Source: Arthrobacter sp. B1I2 (lineage in GTDB: Bacteria; Actinomycetota; Actinomycetes; Actinomycetales; Micrococcaceae). Taken from it: 64,000 nt of DNA. Below are positions 11,356 to 20,050 of this stretch, one piece after another (positions within the stretch are counted from its first letter, which is position 1; every line of letters begins with the position of its first letter). Under the pieces are notes generated by a model. That model searched no databases and was not told the DNA's origin. It saw only the letters and a list, made by a program, of their open reading frames with translations. The stretch spans positions 3,286,001-3,350,000 of the forward strand of contig NZ_JAUSYC010000001.1 of assembly GCF_030816485.1 (NCBI RefSeq). The letters are read 5' to 3'. Position numbers and translations under genes: made by a program.

Positions 11356-12058
11356 CGTTGCTCACCCCGCTCATGGCCGCAGCGTGGACGGCCTCCAGCC
11401 GTTCGATGACCGCTACCAGTTCCCCACCGGTGCTGACGACCGTGACAGAGCCGGCTTCTTCCAGCTCCCCGTCCGGAGCGAAGCCCCACGCAACGCCGAT
11501 GCAGTCCAGCCCGTTGGCGATCGCGCCGGACACGTCCTGGGCGCGGTCCCCCACCATGATGGCGTGCCGTGTGTCCAGGTTCTGCAAGGCGGCGGCGATG
11601 ATCTGGGTCTTGCCCAGCGGGACACCTTCCACTGCCGTTTCGTCATCGGCGGAGCCGTGGATGCCGTGGAAGAACGTGTCGATGCCGTGGTGCGCCAGCA
11701 CTTTATGAGCCAGCCGCTGGGGTTTTTGGGTGGCAACAGCCACGGGCCGTCCTGCTGCCGCGAAGGATTCGAGGATTTCGCGGATGCCAGGGTACAGCCG
11801 GCTTTGGGCGATTCCCGTGGCCACGTAGTGCTCACGGTAGCGGCGGACCACCTCTTCCAGGCGGTCCGCCGGCACCTTTGCCACATTGAGCAGGGCATCG
11901 CCCAGCTTGGGGCCGATCATCGATTCGAGCAGGTCCTGGCCGGGAACCGGGAGCCCCACCCCGCGGAGGGCTGATGCAATGCCCCCGGTTATTCCACCTG
12001 CCGGGTCGACAAGAGTGCCGTCCAGGTCAAAGATCACGGGCACTGTTGTTGAAGTCAC
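11342..12058 (-). CDS. HAD-family hydrolase, phosphoglycolate phosphatase-like
   Basis: Cytoplasmic phosphatase of HAD subfamily IA. 238 residues: motif I FDLDGTLVD (nucleophile Asp), motif II VAVATQKP, motif III Lys in PLGKTQII, and motif IV MVGDRAQD. A helical cap lies between motifs I and II. GTG start at 12058 with only a weak ribosome site. Gph and other small phosphate-ester phosphatases share this pattern, so the substrate is inferred only. Overlaps the acyltransferase gene downstream. Confidence 0.88.
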   Translation of the reverse strand: MTSTTVPVIFDLDGTLVDPAGGITGGIASALRGVGLPVPGQDLLESMIGPKLGDALLNVAKVPADRLEEVVRRYREHYVATGIAQSRLYPGIREILESFAAAGRPVAVATQKPQRLAHKVLAHHGIDTFFHGIHGSADDETAVEGVPLGKTQIIAAALQNLDTRHAIMVGDRAQDVSGAIANGLDCIGVAWGFAPDGELEEAGSVTVVSTGGELVAVIERLEAVHAAAMSGVSNDGNV

Positions 12059-12137
12059 CGGGTTAGTTTCTCACGACAGCAGGAGTGCCTGAAACTCGCA
12101 TGCCCAGGGAGGAATATTTCGGCGCGCTTTCCTCCGG

Positions 12138-15062
12138 TCAGCCAAGTATTTCGGCGAGGAACTTGCCCGTGTAGCTCGTCCCGGACTTGGCCACCTGCTC
12201 CGGCGTTCCTGCCGCCACGATCTGGCCGCCGCCTGAACCGCCGTCGGGCCCGAGGTCCACCAGCCAGTCCGCACTCTTGATCACGTCCAGGTTGTGCTCG
12301 ATAGTGATCACAGTGTTGCCCTTGTCCACCAGCCCCTGCAGGACCATGAGCAGCTTGCGGATGTCCTCGAAATGCAGGCCCGTGGTGGGCTCGTCCAGGA
12401 CATAGATGCTGCGGCCGTTGGACCGCTTCTGCAGTTCCGCCGCGAGCTTGACGCGCTGGGCCTCACCACCGGAAAGTGTGGTGGCCGGCTGTCCCAGGCG
12501 CACATAGCCCAGTCCCACGTCCACCAGGGTGTTCAGGTGCCGCGCGATGGGTGAGAACGCCGCGAAGAACTCGGCGCCCTCTTCGATGGGCATGTTGAGG
12601 ACATCGGCGATGGTCTTGCCCTTGTAGTGCACCTCGAGGGTCTCCCGGTTGTAGCGGGCACCATGGCACACCTCGCAGGGAACATAGACGTCAGGCAGGA
12701 AGTTCATCTCGATCTTCAACGTGCCGTCACCGGAGCACGCCTCGCAGCGGCCGCCCTTGACGTTGAAGGAGAAGCGGCCGGGAAGGTAGCCGCGGACCTT
12801 GGCCTCCGTAGTCTCGGCAAAGAGCTTGCGGATGTTGTCGAAGACGCCGGTGTAGGTGGCCGGGTTGGACCGCGGGGTGCGGCCGATGGGGCTTTGGTCC
12901 ACGTGGACCACCTTGTCCAGGTGCTCCAGGCCCTGGACCGACTTGTGCCGCCCGGCCACCTGCTTGGCGCCGTTGAGCTTGTTCGCAAGCACCTTGTAGA
13001 GGATTTCGTTGACGAGTGTGGACTTGCCGGAGCCACTCACGCCGGTCACTGCGGTGAAGAGCCCCAGGGGGAAGGCTGCGTCGACGTTCAGGAGGTTGTT
13101 CTCCCGTGCGCCGACCACCTTGATCTCGCGCTTCTTGTCGTACTTCCGGCGCTTTTTGGGCACCTCGATAGCCTTGCGGCCGGACAGGTAATCGCCGGTC
13201 AGTGATTCCCGGTTGTCCAGCAGTTCCTTGTAGGTCCCGGAGTGGACCACCTGGCCGCCGTGCTCGCCGGCGCCGGGGCCGATGTCGACAATCCAGTCGG
13301 CCACATGGATGGTGTCCTCGTCGTGCTCCACGACGATAAGGGTGTTCCCCATGTCGCGGAGCCGGGTGAGGGTTTCGATGAGGCGGCGGTTGTCGCGCTG
13401 GTGCAGGCCAATGGAAGGTTCATCGAGGACGTAGAGGACGCCCACCAGGCCGGAGCCGATCTGGGTGGCAAGCCTGATGCGCTGGGCTTCACCGCCGGAA
13501 AGGGTGGCGGACGGACGCTCGAGGTTGAGGTATTCCAGGCCAACATCGAGGAGGAAGGTCAGGCGGGCCTGGATCTCCTTGAGGACCTGGTGGGCGATCT
13601 GTGCTTCACGCCCGGTCAGCACCAGGTTGTTCAGGAATTCCGCGCAGTCCCGCATGGGCAGGGCGGCAACCTCGGCGATGGACTTGCCGTTGATCAGGAC
13701 CGACAGGGATGCCGGATTGAGGCGGGCGCCGTTGCAGGCGGGGCAGGGAACCTGCCGCATGTACTCTTCGTAGCGGTCGCGGGCCCAGTCGGAATCGGTT
13801 TCGCCATGCTTGCGGTGGACGTACTGGATGGCGCCTTCGAAGCCGGTGCTGTACTTGCGTTCGCGTCCGAAGCGGTTGCGGTACTGCACCACCACCTTGT
13901 GGTCCTTGCCGTGCAGGATGGTTTGGCGCACATCCTTGCCCAGCTTCTCCCACGGCGTGGTCATGGAGAAGCCCACTTCCTTGGCCAGGCCTTCCAGGAG
14001 CCGGTTCCAGTACTCGGTGGTGGCGGTGCCCATTGACCAGGGGGCGATGGCGCCCTCGGACAGGGACAGTTCCGGGTTGGGAACGATGAGTTCCTCATCC
14101 ACCTCGAGACGGGTGCCGATTCCGCTGCAGGCGGCGCAGGCGCCGAAGGGGTTGTTGAACGAGAAGGAGCGGGGCTCGATTTCGTCGATGGCGAGGGGGT
14201 GTTCGTTGGGGCAGGCGAGGTTCTCGGAGAACGCCCGGATCCTTCCGGGCGCGTCTTCCTCAACGTCGACGAACTCCGCCAGGACCCGGCCCTCGGCCAG
14301 TCCCAGCGCGGTCTCGATGGAGTCCGTGAGCCGCTGGCTGATGCCTTCCTTGACCACCAGGCGGTCCACCACGACTTCGATGGTGTGCTTGAACTGCTTG
14401 CCCAGTTTGGGCGGATCGCTCAACTGGACAAGCTTGCCATCCACCCGCGCCCGGGAGTATCCCTTGGCGCTGAGTTCCTTGAAGAGGTCCACGAACTCAC
14501 CCTTGCGTCCGCGCACCACCGGTGCCAGGACCTGGAAGCGCGTGCCCTCGTCGAGTTCGAGGAGCTGGTCCACAATCTGCTGCGGGGTCTGCTTGGACAC
14601 CGGTTCACCGCAAACGGGGCAGTGCGGCCTGCCGACGCGGGCCCACAGCAGGCGCATGTAGTCGTAGATCTCGGTAATGGTGCCCACGGTGGACCGCGGG
14701 TTCTTGCTGGTGGATTTCTGGTCGATGGAGACCGCCGGGGAGAGGCCTTCGATGAAATCGACGTCGGGCTTGTCCACCTGGCCGAGGAACTGGCGTGCGT
14801 AGGCGGACAGTGATTCAACGTAGCGCCGCTGGCCTTCGGCAAAGATCGTGTCGAATGCCAGCGAGGACTTGCCGGATCCCGAGAGGCCGGTGAAGACGAT
14901 CATGGCGTCGCGCGGGAGGTCGAGGTCCACGTTGCGCAGATTGTGCTCCCGCGCGCCTTTCACCACAAGGCGGGAGAGGTCCGGCCGGTGCGGGGCCGCT
15001 GCGGAGGGGACGGCGAAGGACGTGGAGGGGGCAGGGGTTTCTTCAGCTACGGCTTTAGGCAC
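12138..15062 (-). CDS. uvrA: Excinuclease ABC subunit A
   Basis: DNA damage sensor that loads UvrB in nucleotide excision repair. 974 residues with two ABC ATPase modules: first Walker [13 protein letters not shown], first signature [16 protein letters not shown], second Walker [15 protein letters not shown], second signature [15 protein letters not shown]. Zinc modules [13 protein letters not shown] and [17 protein letters not shown] are all present, and the UvrB-binding region lies after [16 protein letters not shown]. The start is a GTG without a good ribosome site; a candidate SOS box ends 14 bases upstream. Confidence 0.97.
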   Translation of the reverse strand: MPKAVAEETPAPSTSFAVPSAAAPHRPDLSRLVVKGAREHNLRNVDLDLPRDAMIVFTGLSGSGKSSLAFDTIFAEGQRRYVESLSAYARQFLGQVDKPDVDFIEGLSPAVSIDQKSTSKNPRSTVGTITEIYDYMRLLWARVGRPHCPVCGEPVSKQTPQQIVDQLLELDEGTRFQVLAPVVRGRKGEFVDLFKELSAKGYSRARVDGKLVQLSDPPKLGKQFKHTIEVVVDRLVVKEGISQRLTDSIETALGLAEGRVLAEFVDVEEDAPGRIRAFSENLACPNEHPLAIDEIEPRSFSFNNPFGACAACSGIGTRLEVDEELIVPNPELSLSEGAIAPWSMGTATTEYWNRLLEGLAKEVGFSMTTPWEKLGKDVRQTILHGKDHKVVVQYRNRFGRERKYSTGFEGAIQYVHRKHGETDSDWARDRYEEYMRQVPCPACNGARLNPASLSVLINGKSIAEVAALPMRDCAEFLNNLVLTGREAQIAHQVLKEIQARLTFLLDVGLEYLNLERPSATLSGGEAQRIRLATQIGSGLVGVLYVLDEPSIGLHQRDNRRLIETLTRLRDMGNTLIVVEHDEDTIHVADWIVDIGPGAGEHGGQVVHSGTYKELLDNRESLTGDYLSGRKAIEVPKKRRKYDKKREIKVVGARENNLLNVDAAFPLGLFTAVTGVSGSGKSTLVNEILYKVLANKLNGAKQVAGRHKSVQGLEHLDKVVHVDQSPIGRTPRSNPATYTGVFDNIRKLFAETTEAKVRGYLPGRFSFNVKGGRCEACSGDGTLKIEMNFLPDVYVPCEVCHGARYNRETLEVHYKGKTIADVLNMPIEEGAEFFAAFSPIARHLNTLVDVGLGYVRLGQPATTLSGGEAQRVKLAAELQKRSNGRSIYVLDEPTTGLHFEDIRKLLMVLQGLVDKGNTVITIEHNLDVIKSADWLVDLGPDGGSGGGQIVAAGTPEQVAKSGTSYTGKFLAEILG

Positions 15063-15075
15063 CCAATAATGCTAA

Positions 15076-15091
15076 TCGAAAACTTTTTCGA
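15076..15091 (-). promoter_or_regulatory. Candidate LexA (SOS) box before uvrA
   Basis: Sixteen-base palindrome reading TCGAAAACTTTTTCGA on the plus strand, between the GntR gene and uvrA. Actinobacterial LexA boxes have the form TCGAA-(C/A)-N4-(G/T)-TTCGA, which this matches with weak inner positions. uvrA is a common LexA target. No other match to the motif was noticed upstream of uvrB or uvrC here. Confidence 0.55.
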
Positions 15092-15109
15092 ACACTTACG
15101 GTTCAGCCG

Positions 15110-15490
15110 TCAGGGAACATCGTAGGCGGCGGCCAGGAGCTTCACCGCTTCGGCGAAGCTGGCCCCCTGGGATCTGGCGACGGCGGCGTAGGCGGCGGCC
15201 GCGGCGGACAGGTCCCCCAGCCTCTCCTCACGCGCGGAAACCACGGTCCCGTTCCGCCCGCGGGTTGCGACGATGCCGGCAGCCTCCAGCTCCTTGTACG
15301 CCCTGGCCACCGTGTGCGGGGCGACGTCGAGCTTCTCTGCAAGGGCCCGCACGGCAGGCAGCCTGGTACCTGGCGCCAGTGCGCCGTTGTCCGCCAGGTG
15401 GATGACCTGGAGCCGCAGTTGCTCAAACAGCGCCACGCTGCTGGCCGGGTTGGGCCGCCACGATCCGGGGAAGTCGCCCGCAGTGCTCAC
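15110..15490 (-). CDS. GntR-family transcriptional regulator (YtrA-like)
   Basis: Short GntR regulator of 126 residues: an N-terminal winged helix (SVALFEQLRLQVIHLADNG, then LPAVRALAEKLDVAPHTVARAYKELEAAG) followed by only about 45 residues. The short C-terminal part lacks a large ligand domain, as in the YtrA subfamily that usually controls adjacent ABC transporters. The GTG start overlaps the stop of the ABC gene by four bases (GTGA), so it belongs to that operon and probably represses it. Confidence 0.88.
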   Translation of the reverse strand: MSTAGDFPGSWRPNPASSVALFEQLRLQVIHLADNGALAPGTRLPAVRALAEKLDVAPHTVARAYKELEAAGIVATRGRNGTVVSAREERLGDLSAAAAAYAAVARSQGASFAEAVKLLAAAYDVP

Positions 15491-17298
15491 AGGCCGCCCT
15501 CCAGAACGCCCGCCCTGCCGCCGCGTTCGGCAAACTGCGCGTTGTACAGCCTGGCATAGAAGCTGTTGGCAGCAAGGAGGCTTCCATGCGTGCCCTGCTC
15601 GACGATGCGTCCGTGGTCCATGACGAGAATTAGATCAGCGTTCCGGATGGTGGACAAACGGTGGGCGATCACGAAACTGGTCCGTCCCTGGCGCAACCGC
15701 TGCATCGCCTCGCGGATGAGCAGCTCCGTCCTGGAATCCACCGAACTGGTGGCCTCATCCAGGACCAGCACGCTGCGCCCGGCAAGCTGCGCCCTGGCGA
15801 TGGTGATGAGCTGCCGCTGCCCCTGGCTGAGCGGCTCGCCGCCGTTTTCCAGCACCGTGCCGTAGCCGTGCGGCAGCGACCTGATGAAGCGGTCCGCGTA
15901 GGTGGCCTCCGCGGCGGCAACAATGGCAGCATCCAGGGCGTCCGGCAGGCCGTAAGCGATGTTCTCGCGGATGGTCCCGGCGAAGAGCCAGGAATCCTGG
16001 AGCACCACGCCGAACCGTGCCCGCACCTGGTCCCGGGGAATCCCCGTGATGTCCCTTCCGCCCATGGTGATCCTGCCGGATGAAGGTTCCAGGAACCGCA
16101 TCAGGAGGTTCACTACGGTGCTCTTGCCCGCGCCGGTGTGTCCCACGATGGCTACCGCCTGTCCCGGTTCCACGGTGAAGGTGAGGTTGCGGACCGCGGG
16201 GACGGAACCCGGGTAGCCGAACGTAACGTCGTGGAAGATTATGCGGCCCGCGGCGGGAGCACCGATTGTCCCGTGGGCGGGCTCCGGCGGGTCCTCGCCG
16301 GCGTCCAGGAGCACGAATACCCTTGCCGCGGATGCTGCGCAGGACTGCATGACGTTAAGCAGTCCGCCAATCTGTCCCACGGGCTGGGTGAACAAGCGGC
16401 TGAACTGGATGAATGCCTGAACTCCACCAATGGTCATGGCGCCTGCGATGACCTGCAGCGCCCCTACGACCGCAACCGCAATGTAGTTAAGGTTGGACAT
16501 CAACACCATGAGCGGCTGGACCACCCCGGCCGAGTACTGGGCTTTGGCCGCCGCCCGGGCCAGGCGTCCGTTGCTGCGGCTGAAAACCTCGGCGGCCTGA
16601 GCCTGGCGGCCGAAGGCCTTGACGACTTCATGGCCGCTGATGAATTCCTCCACGTGCGCGTTGAGTTCGCCGATCTCCTTCCATTGCCGGGCGAAGTGCT
16701 CCTGGGACCGTCTGGCCACCAGCACCGTGATCCAGGTGGACACCGGAACACTGGCGACGGCGATGGCTGCGAGCACCGGCGAGATCCACAGCATCATGGC
16801 CAGCGAACCGCACAGCATCAGGACGGACACGATGAGCTGGGTCAGGACCTGGTTCAGGGCCTGGGCAATGTTGTCGATGTCATTGGTGGCCCGGCTCAGG
16901 ACATCACCCCGGGAGCGTTCCCGGAAGTATGTGGACGGGAGGCGGTGCAGCTTGTCCTCAACCGAGCCCCGCAGGCCGTACATGAGTCCCTGCACGGCGC
17001 GGGCGGTCAGCGCCCCCTGGATCCAGTTGAAGAGTGAGGCGAAGACATACATCGCGGCCACCGCTGCCAGCAGGACCCCAAAGCGCTGGTCCAGGCTTCC
17101 CTGGGAGATGCCCTCCACCACGACGTCAGTGGCGTCACCCAGGTACTTGGGGGCGGCAACGTTGAGGCCGGCGAAGGCGCAGGTTGCCGCCACGGCGCCC
17201 ACCATCTGCAGCCGGAAGGGCCGCAGGAGGCCAAGGAGCCTGCCGGCCGTCGGCCAGAATCTGTGCGCTGCTTCCCCGGTTTCTTCCTCGGCCGTCAC
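15487..17298 (-). CDS. Heterodimeric ABC exporter, subunit with canonical ATP site
   Basis: ABC multidrug-type exporter half: about six membrane helices in residues 30-320, then an ATPase domain. Walker A GHTGAGKST, Walker B VLVLDEATSSVD with the catalytic Glu, and H-loop FVIAHRLSTI are intact, but the signature is LSQGQ instead of LSGGQ. 603 residues. Start overlaps the partner gene's stop by four bases. Together the partners form one working and one degenerate ATP site. Substrate cannot be deduced. Confidence 0.9.
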   Translation of the reverse strand: MTAEEETGEAAHRFWPTAGRLLGLLRPFRLQMVGAVAATCAFAGLNVAAPKYLGDATDVVVEGISQGSLDQRFGVLLAAVAAMYVFASLFNWIQGALTARAVQGLMYGLRGSVEDKLHRLPSTYFRERSRGDVLSRATNDIDNIAQALNQVLTQLIVSVLMLCGSLAMMLWISPVLAAIAVASVPVSTWITVLVARRSQEHFARQWKEIGELNAHVEEFISGHEVVKAFGRQAQAAEVFSRSNGRLARAAAKAQYSAGVVQPLMVLMSNLNYIAVAVVGALQVIAGAMTIGGVQAFIQFSRLFTQPVGQIGGLLNVMQSCAASAARVFVLLDAGEDPPEPAHGTIGAPAAGRIIFHDVTFGYPGSVPAVRNLTFTVEPGQAVAIVGHTGAGKSTVVNLLMRFLEPSSGRITMGGRDITGIPRDQVRARFGVVLQDSWLFAGTIRENIAYGLPDALDAAIVAAAEATYADRFIRSLPHGYGTVLENGGEPLSQGQRQLITIARAQLAGRSVLVLDEATSSVDSRTELLIREAMQRLRQGRTSFVIAHRLSTIRNADLILVMDHGRIVEQGTHGSLLAANSFYARLYNAQFAERGGRAGVLEGGL

Positions 17299-19037
17299 AG
17301 CGTGCCATCCAGCGCAAGCTGCGATTCGGCAATTTCCCGGTAGGTGGCGGACGTTTCCAGCAGCTCCTGGTGCGTTCCCTGCGCAACCAGCCGGCCGTCG
17401 TCGAGCACCAAAATGAGATCCGCGTCCTCCACGGCGGAAATGCGCTCGGCCACAATGATGACCGTTGCCGCGGCGAGCGCCTGGTCCAGGGCCTGCCGCA
17501 GCTTCGTGTCGGTGTCGTAGTCGAGCGCGGAGAAGCTGTCATCAAAGAGGTAGAGGGGTGCCTTGCGCAACAAGGCCCTGGCGATGCACAGCCTTTGACG
17601 CTGCCCGCCCGACAGGCTCGCACCACCCTGGCCCACAGGGGTGGCAAGTCCAAGCGGGAGGTCACGCATGAACCTCATGGTCTGGGCCGTCTCCAGGACA
17701 GCCCATAATTCCTCGTCCGTGGCGTCAGGGGCCGCCATCCGCAGGTTGTCGGCGATTGTTCCGGTGAACAGGTGCGAGTGCTGGGGCACGATGGCCATGG
17801 CAGCGCGGAGCTGGTCCAGGGGCAGGTCCCGGATGTCGTGGCCCGCCCAGGTAATGCGGCCTTTCGTCGCGTCGAGGAAACGCGGGACCAGGTTCAGCAG
17901 CGTGGTCTTGCCGCTTCCGGTGGAGCCAACAATTGCGGTGGTGGTCCCGGGAGCCGCGGCAAAACTGACGTCCGCAAGCACCGGCGCTTCTGCGCCCGGA
18001 TAAGAGAAACCGACACCGTGGAAAGCCAACGCCGCCGGCTGCGCTGATTCCGGCAGGGAGTGCGGCGGCTGTGCTGCACTGCAGACTGACGGCTCGGTGT
18101 CCAGGACCGCCTGGATCCGTTCAGCGCAGACTGCCGCACGCGGCGCCGTCATGAGGACATACATGGACATCATGATCGCCAGCAGGATCTGCATGATGTA
18201 GGCGATGAACGCCGTGAGCGCCCCAAGGTTCATCAATCCGTCCTGGATCCGCTGCCCGCCGAACCACACGACGGCAACCGAGCTGGTATTGACCACCAGC
18301 ATGATCATCGGCAGCATTCCCGCCACCAGCAACGCGGACTGCAGGTTGTTGGCGGTCAGGCCGGCGTTGGTCTGCGCGAACCGCCGCACTTCATGGCCCT
18401 GGCGCACAAAGGCACGGATCACATCCACACCGATGATCTGCTCGCGCAGAATCCCTCCCGACCGGTCCAGCAGGTCCTGGCCCTCCCGGTACAGCGGAAT
18501 CAGCCGGCGCACGATCAGGTACATGATCAGCAGGAGCACGGGCACGATGACGATCACCACCACGGACAGCGCCACGTCCTGCTGCACGGCCAGGACGATG
18601 CCGCCAATACCCATGGCCGGTCCGGCAAAGAGCATGGTGAAGACAAGGACGGCGAAAGCCTGGATCTGCTGGACATCGTTCGTGGCGCGGGTAGTCAGGC
18701 TTTGGGTTCCGAACAGGGCCACGTCCTGGGAGGACAACGACTGGATGCGGGAGAAAACCTCCGCCCGCAGCCCGTGCCCGATCCTCATGGCCACCACCGC
18801 GCCAAGATAGCCCGCCGCGATGGCGGACGCTGCCTGCACCACCGCGATGCCGGCCATGAGCACGCCGAGCCGCGAGATCACCTCGGGCCTGCCCGCAACG
18901 ATGCCGTCATCGATGATGGCGGCGTTCACGGTGGGCAGCAGCAGGTTTGCTGCTGCCTGCAGCAGTTGGAGGACGACAATCGCCCATACGTACGCGTACT
19001 GACCGGCGAGCTGCCGCCTCATGAGTCCGACCAGCAA
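17295..19037 (-). CDS. Heterodimeric ABC exporter, subunit with degenerate ATP site
   Basis: Partner of the following ABC gene; six-helix membrane domain then ATPase domain. Walker A GSTGSGKTT and signature LSGGQRQRL are normal, but the Walker B ends LFDDS (Asp where the catalytic Glu should be) and the H-loop reads VAERIS instead of AHR. This is the pattern of a non-catalytic half site. Start: TTG at 19037 preceded by AGGGGG, giving 580 residues; an ATG at 19022 (575 residues) is the alternative. The frame is open much further upstream, but that part is not family-like. Confidence 0.87.
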   Translation of the reverse strand: MLVGLMRRQLAGQYAYVWAIVVLQLLQAAANLLLPTVNAAIIDDGIVAGRPEVISRLGVLMAGIAVVQAASAIAAGYLGAVVAMRIGHGLRAEVFSRIQSLSSQDVALFGTQSLTTRATNDVQQIQAFAVLVFTMLFAGPAMGIGGIVLAVQQDVALSVVVIVIVPVLLLIMYLIVRRLIPLYREGQDLLDRSGGILREQIIGVDVIRAFVRQGHEVRRFAQTNAGLTANNLQSALLVAGMLPMIMLVVNTSSVAVVWFGGQRIQDGLMNLGALTAFIAYIMQILLAIMMSMYVLMTAPRAAVCAERIQAVLDTEPSVCSAAQPPHSLPESAQPAALAFHGVGFSYPGAEAPVLADVSFAAAPGTTTAIVGSTGSGKTTLLNLVPRFLDATKGRITWAGHDIRDLPLDQLRAAMAIVPQHSHLFTGTIADNLRMAAPDATDEELWAVLETAQTMRFMRDLPLGLATPVGQGGASLSGGQRQRLCIARALLRKAPLYLFDDSFSALDYDTDTKLRQALDQALAAATVIIVAERISAVEDADLILVLDDGRLVAQGTHQELLETSATYREIAESQLALDGTL

Positions 19038-19170
19038 AATACCCCCTGTAAATGCCTGGGCCGACGAGGGGGCCAGCGGCTTGACCCCTAAACCACAGTG
19101 GCCATTGTAAGCCAGATCACTTTCCTGCGCTGTCACATGCTGGATTGGCTGGAAAACCGGGCAAGGGGCC

Positions 19171-19953
19171 TCAGTTGCCCGCTTTGCGGCCCACGGCGAA
19201 GATCCGGCGGAACGGGAACACGGTGCCGTGAACGCCGCGCGGGTAGGCATCGCGCAAAGCCGCGGCGTACTCGGTTTCGAAATGCCTGGCGTCGTCGTCA
19301 CCGAGGGCGGCCATGACCGGCCGAAGCGCCGTGCCCCGGACCCATTCCAGGACGGGGTCCGGTCCCGGCAGGACCTGCTGGTAAATGGTTTCCCATGCAT
19401 CCGCCGCGCAGCCGGCGTCGAGCAGGACGCCCAGGTAGTCCCCCGGCTCCCCCACAGCTTCCCCGCCGCGCAGCACCCCGCCCAGCTTCCCTTCCCAGCG
19501 CACCGACCCCGCAAGCTCCCGCATCAGGACGTGCGAGGGGGCGTTGAAGTTTCCCGGCACCTGCATGGCAAACCAGGCCCCCGGCCGGAGCGCCTCCAGC
19601 CACTTCCGCATCATGTCCTGGTGGCCCGGAACCCACTGCAGGGCCGCGTTGCTGACCACAACGTCCGTTTCAGGAGCGGGCATCCAGTCCGCGATATCGG
19701 CGTGCTCAAAGTGCAGGGAGGAATTCTCCTCCGCCAGGGGCGCCGCCTTTGCCAGCATGTCCGCGGAGGAATCCAGGCCCAGGACGTGGGCGCCGGGCCA
19801 GCGTTCAGCCAGGGTTGCCGTAAGGTTTCCCGGCCCGCAGCCAAGGTCGACCACCTGCAGCGGACCCTCGGCATGGATCCGGGCGGTGAGGTCGAAGAAT
19901 GGCCGGTTCCGGTGGTCGCCAAACTGGACGTACTTTGCGGGGTCCCATTTCAT
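19171..19953 (-). CDS. tam: Trans-aconitate 2-methyltransferase
   Basis: SAM-dependent methyltransferase that detoxifies trans-aconitate, an inhibitor of aconitase. 260 residues beginning MKWDPAKYVQFGDHRNRPFFDL, a family hallmark, followed by the SAM motif VVDLGCGPGNLT, GLDSSADML, and ALQWVPGH. The C-terminal part AYPRGVHGTVFPFRRIFAVGRK is also typical. ATG at 19953 close to the divergent helicase gene. Confidence 0.92.
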   Translation of the reverse strand: MKWDPAKYVQFGDHRNRPFFDLTARIHAEGPLQVVDLGCGPGNLTATLAERWPGAHVLGLDSSADMLAKAAPLAEENSSLHFEHADIADWMPAPETDVVVSNAALQWVPGHQDMMRKWLEALRPGAWFAMQVPGNFNAPSHVLMRELAGSVRWEGKLGGVLRGGEAVGEPGDYLGVLLDAGCAADAWETIYQQVLPGPDPVLEWVRGTALRPVMAALGDDDARHFETEYAAALRDAYPRGVHGTVFPFRRIFAVGRKAGN

Positions 19954-20050
19954 GAATTTCTCCAGGTTCTGACGCAGACACGGGCAAGGCGTAGCCTAAC
20001 CCGCCGGGGACGCCGGATCCGCCCGGAACGTGGCACTAAGGTTGAAGTCA

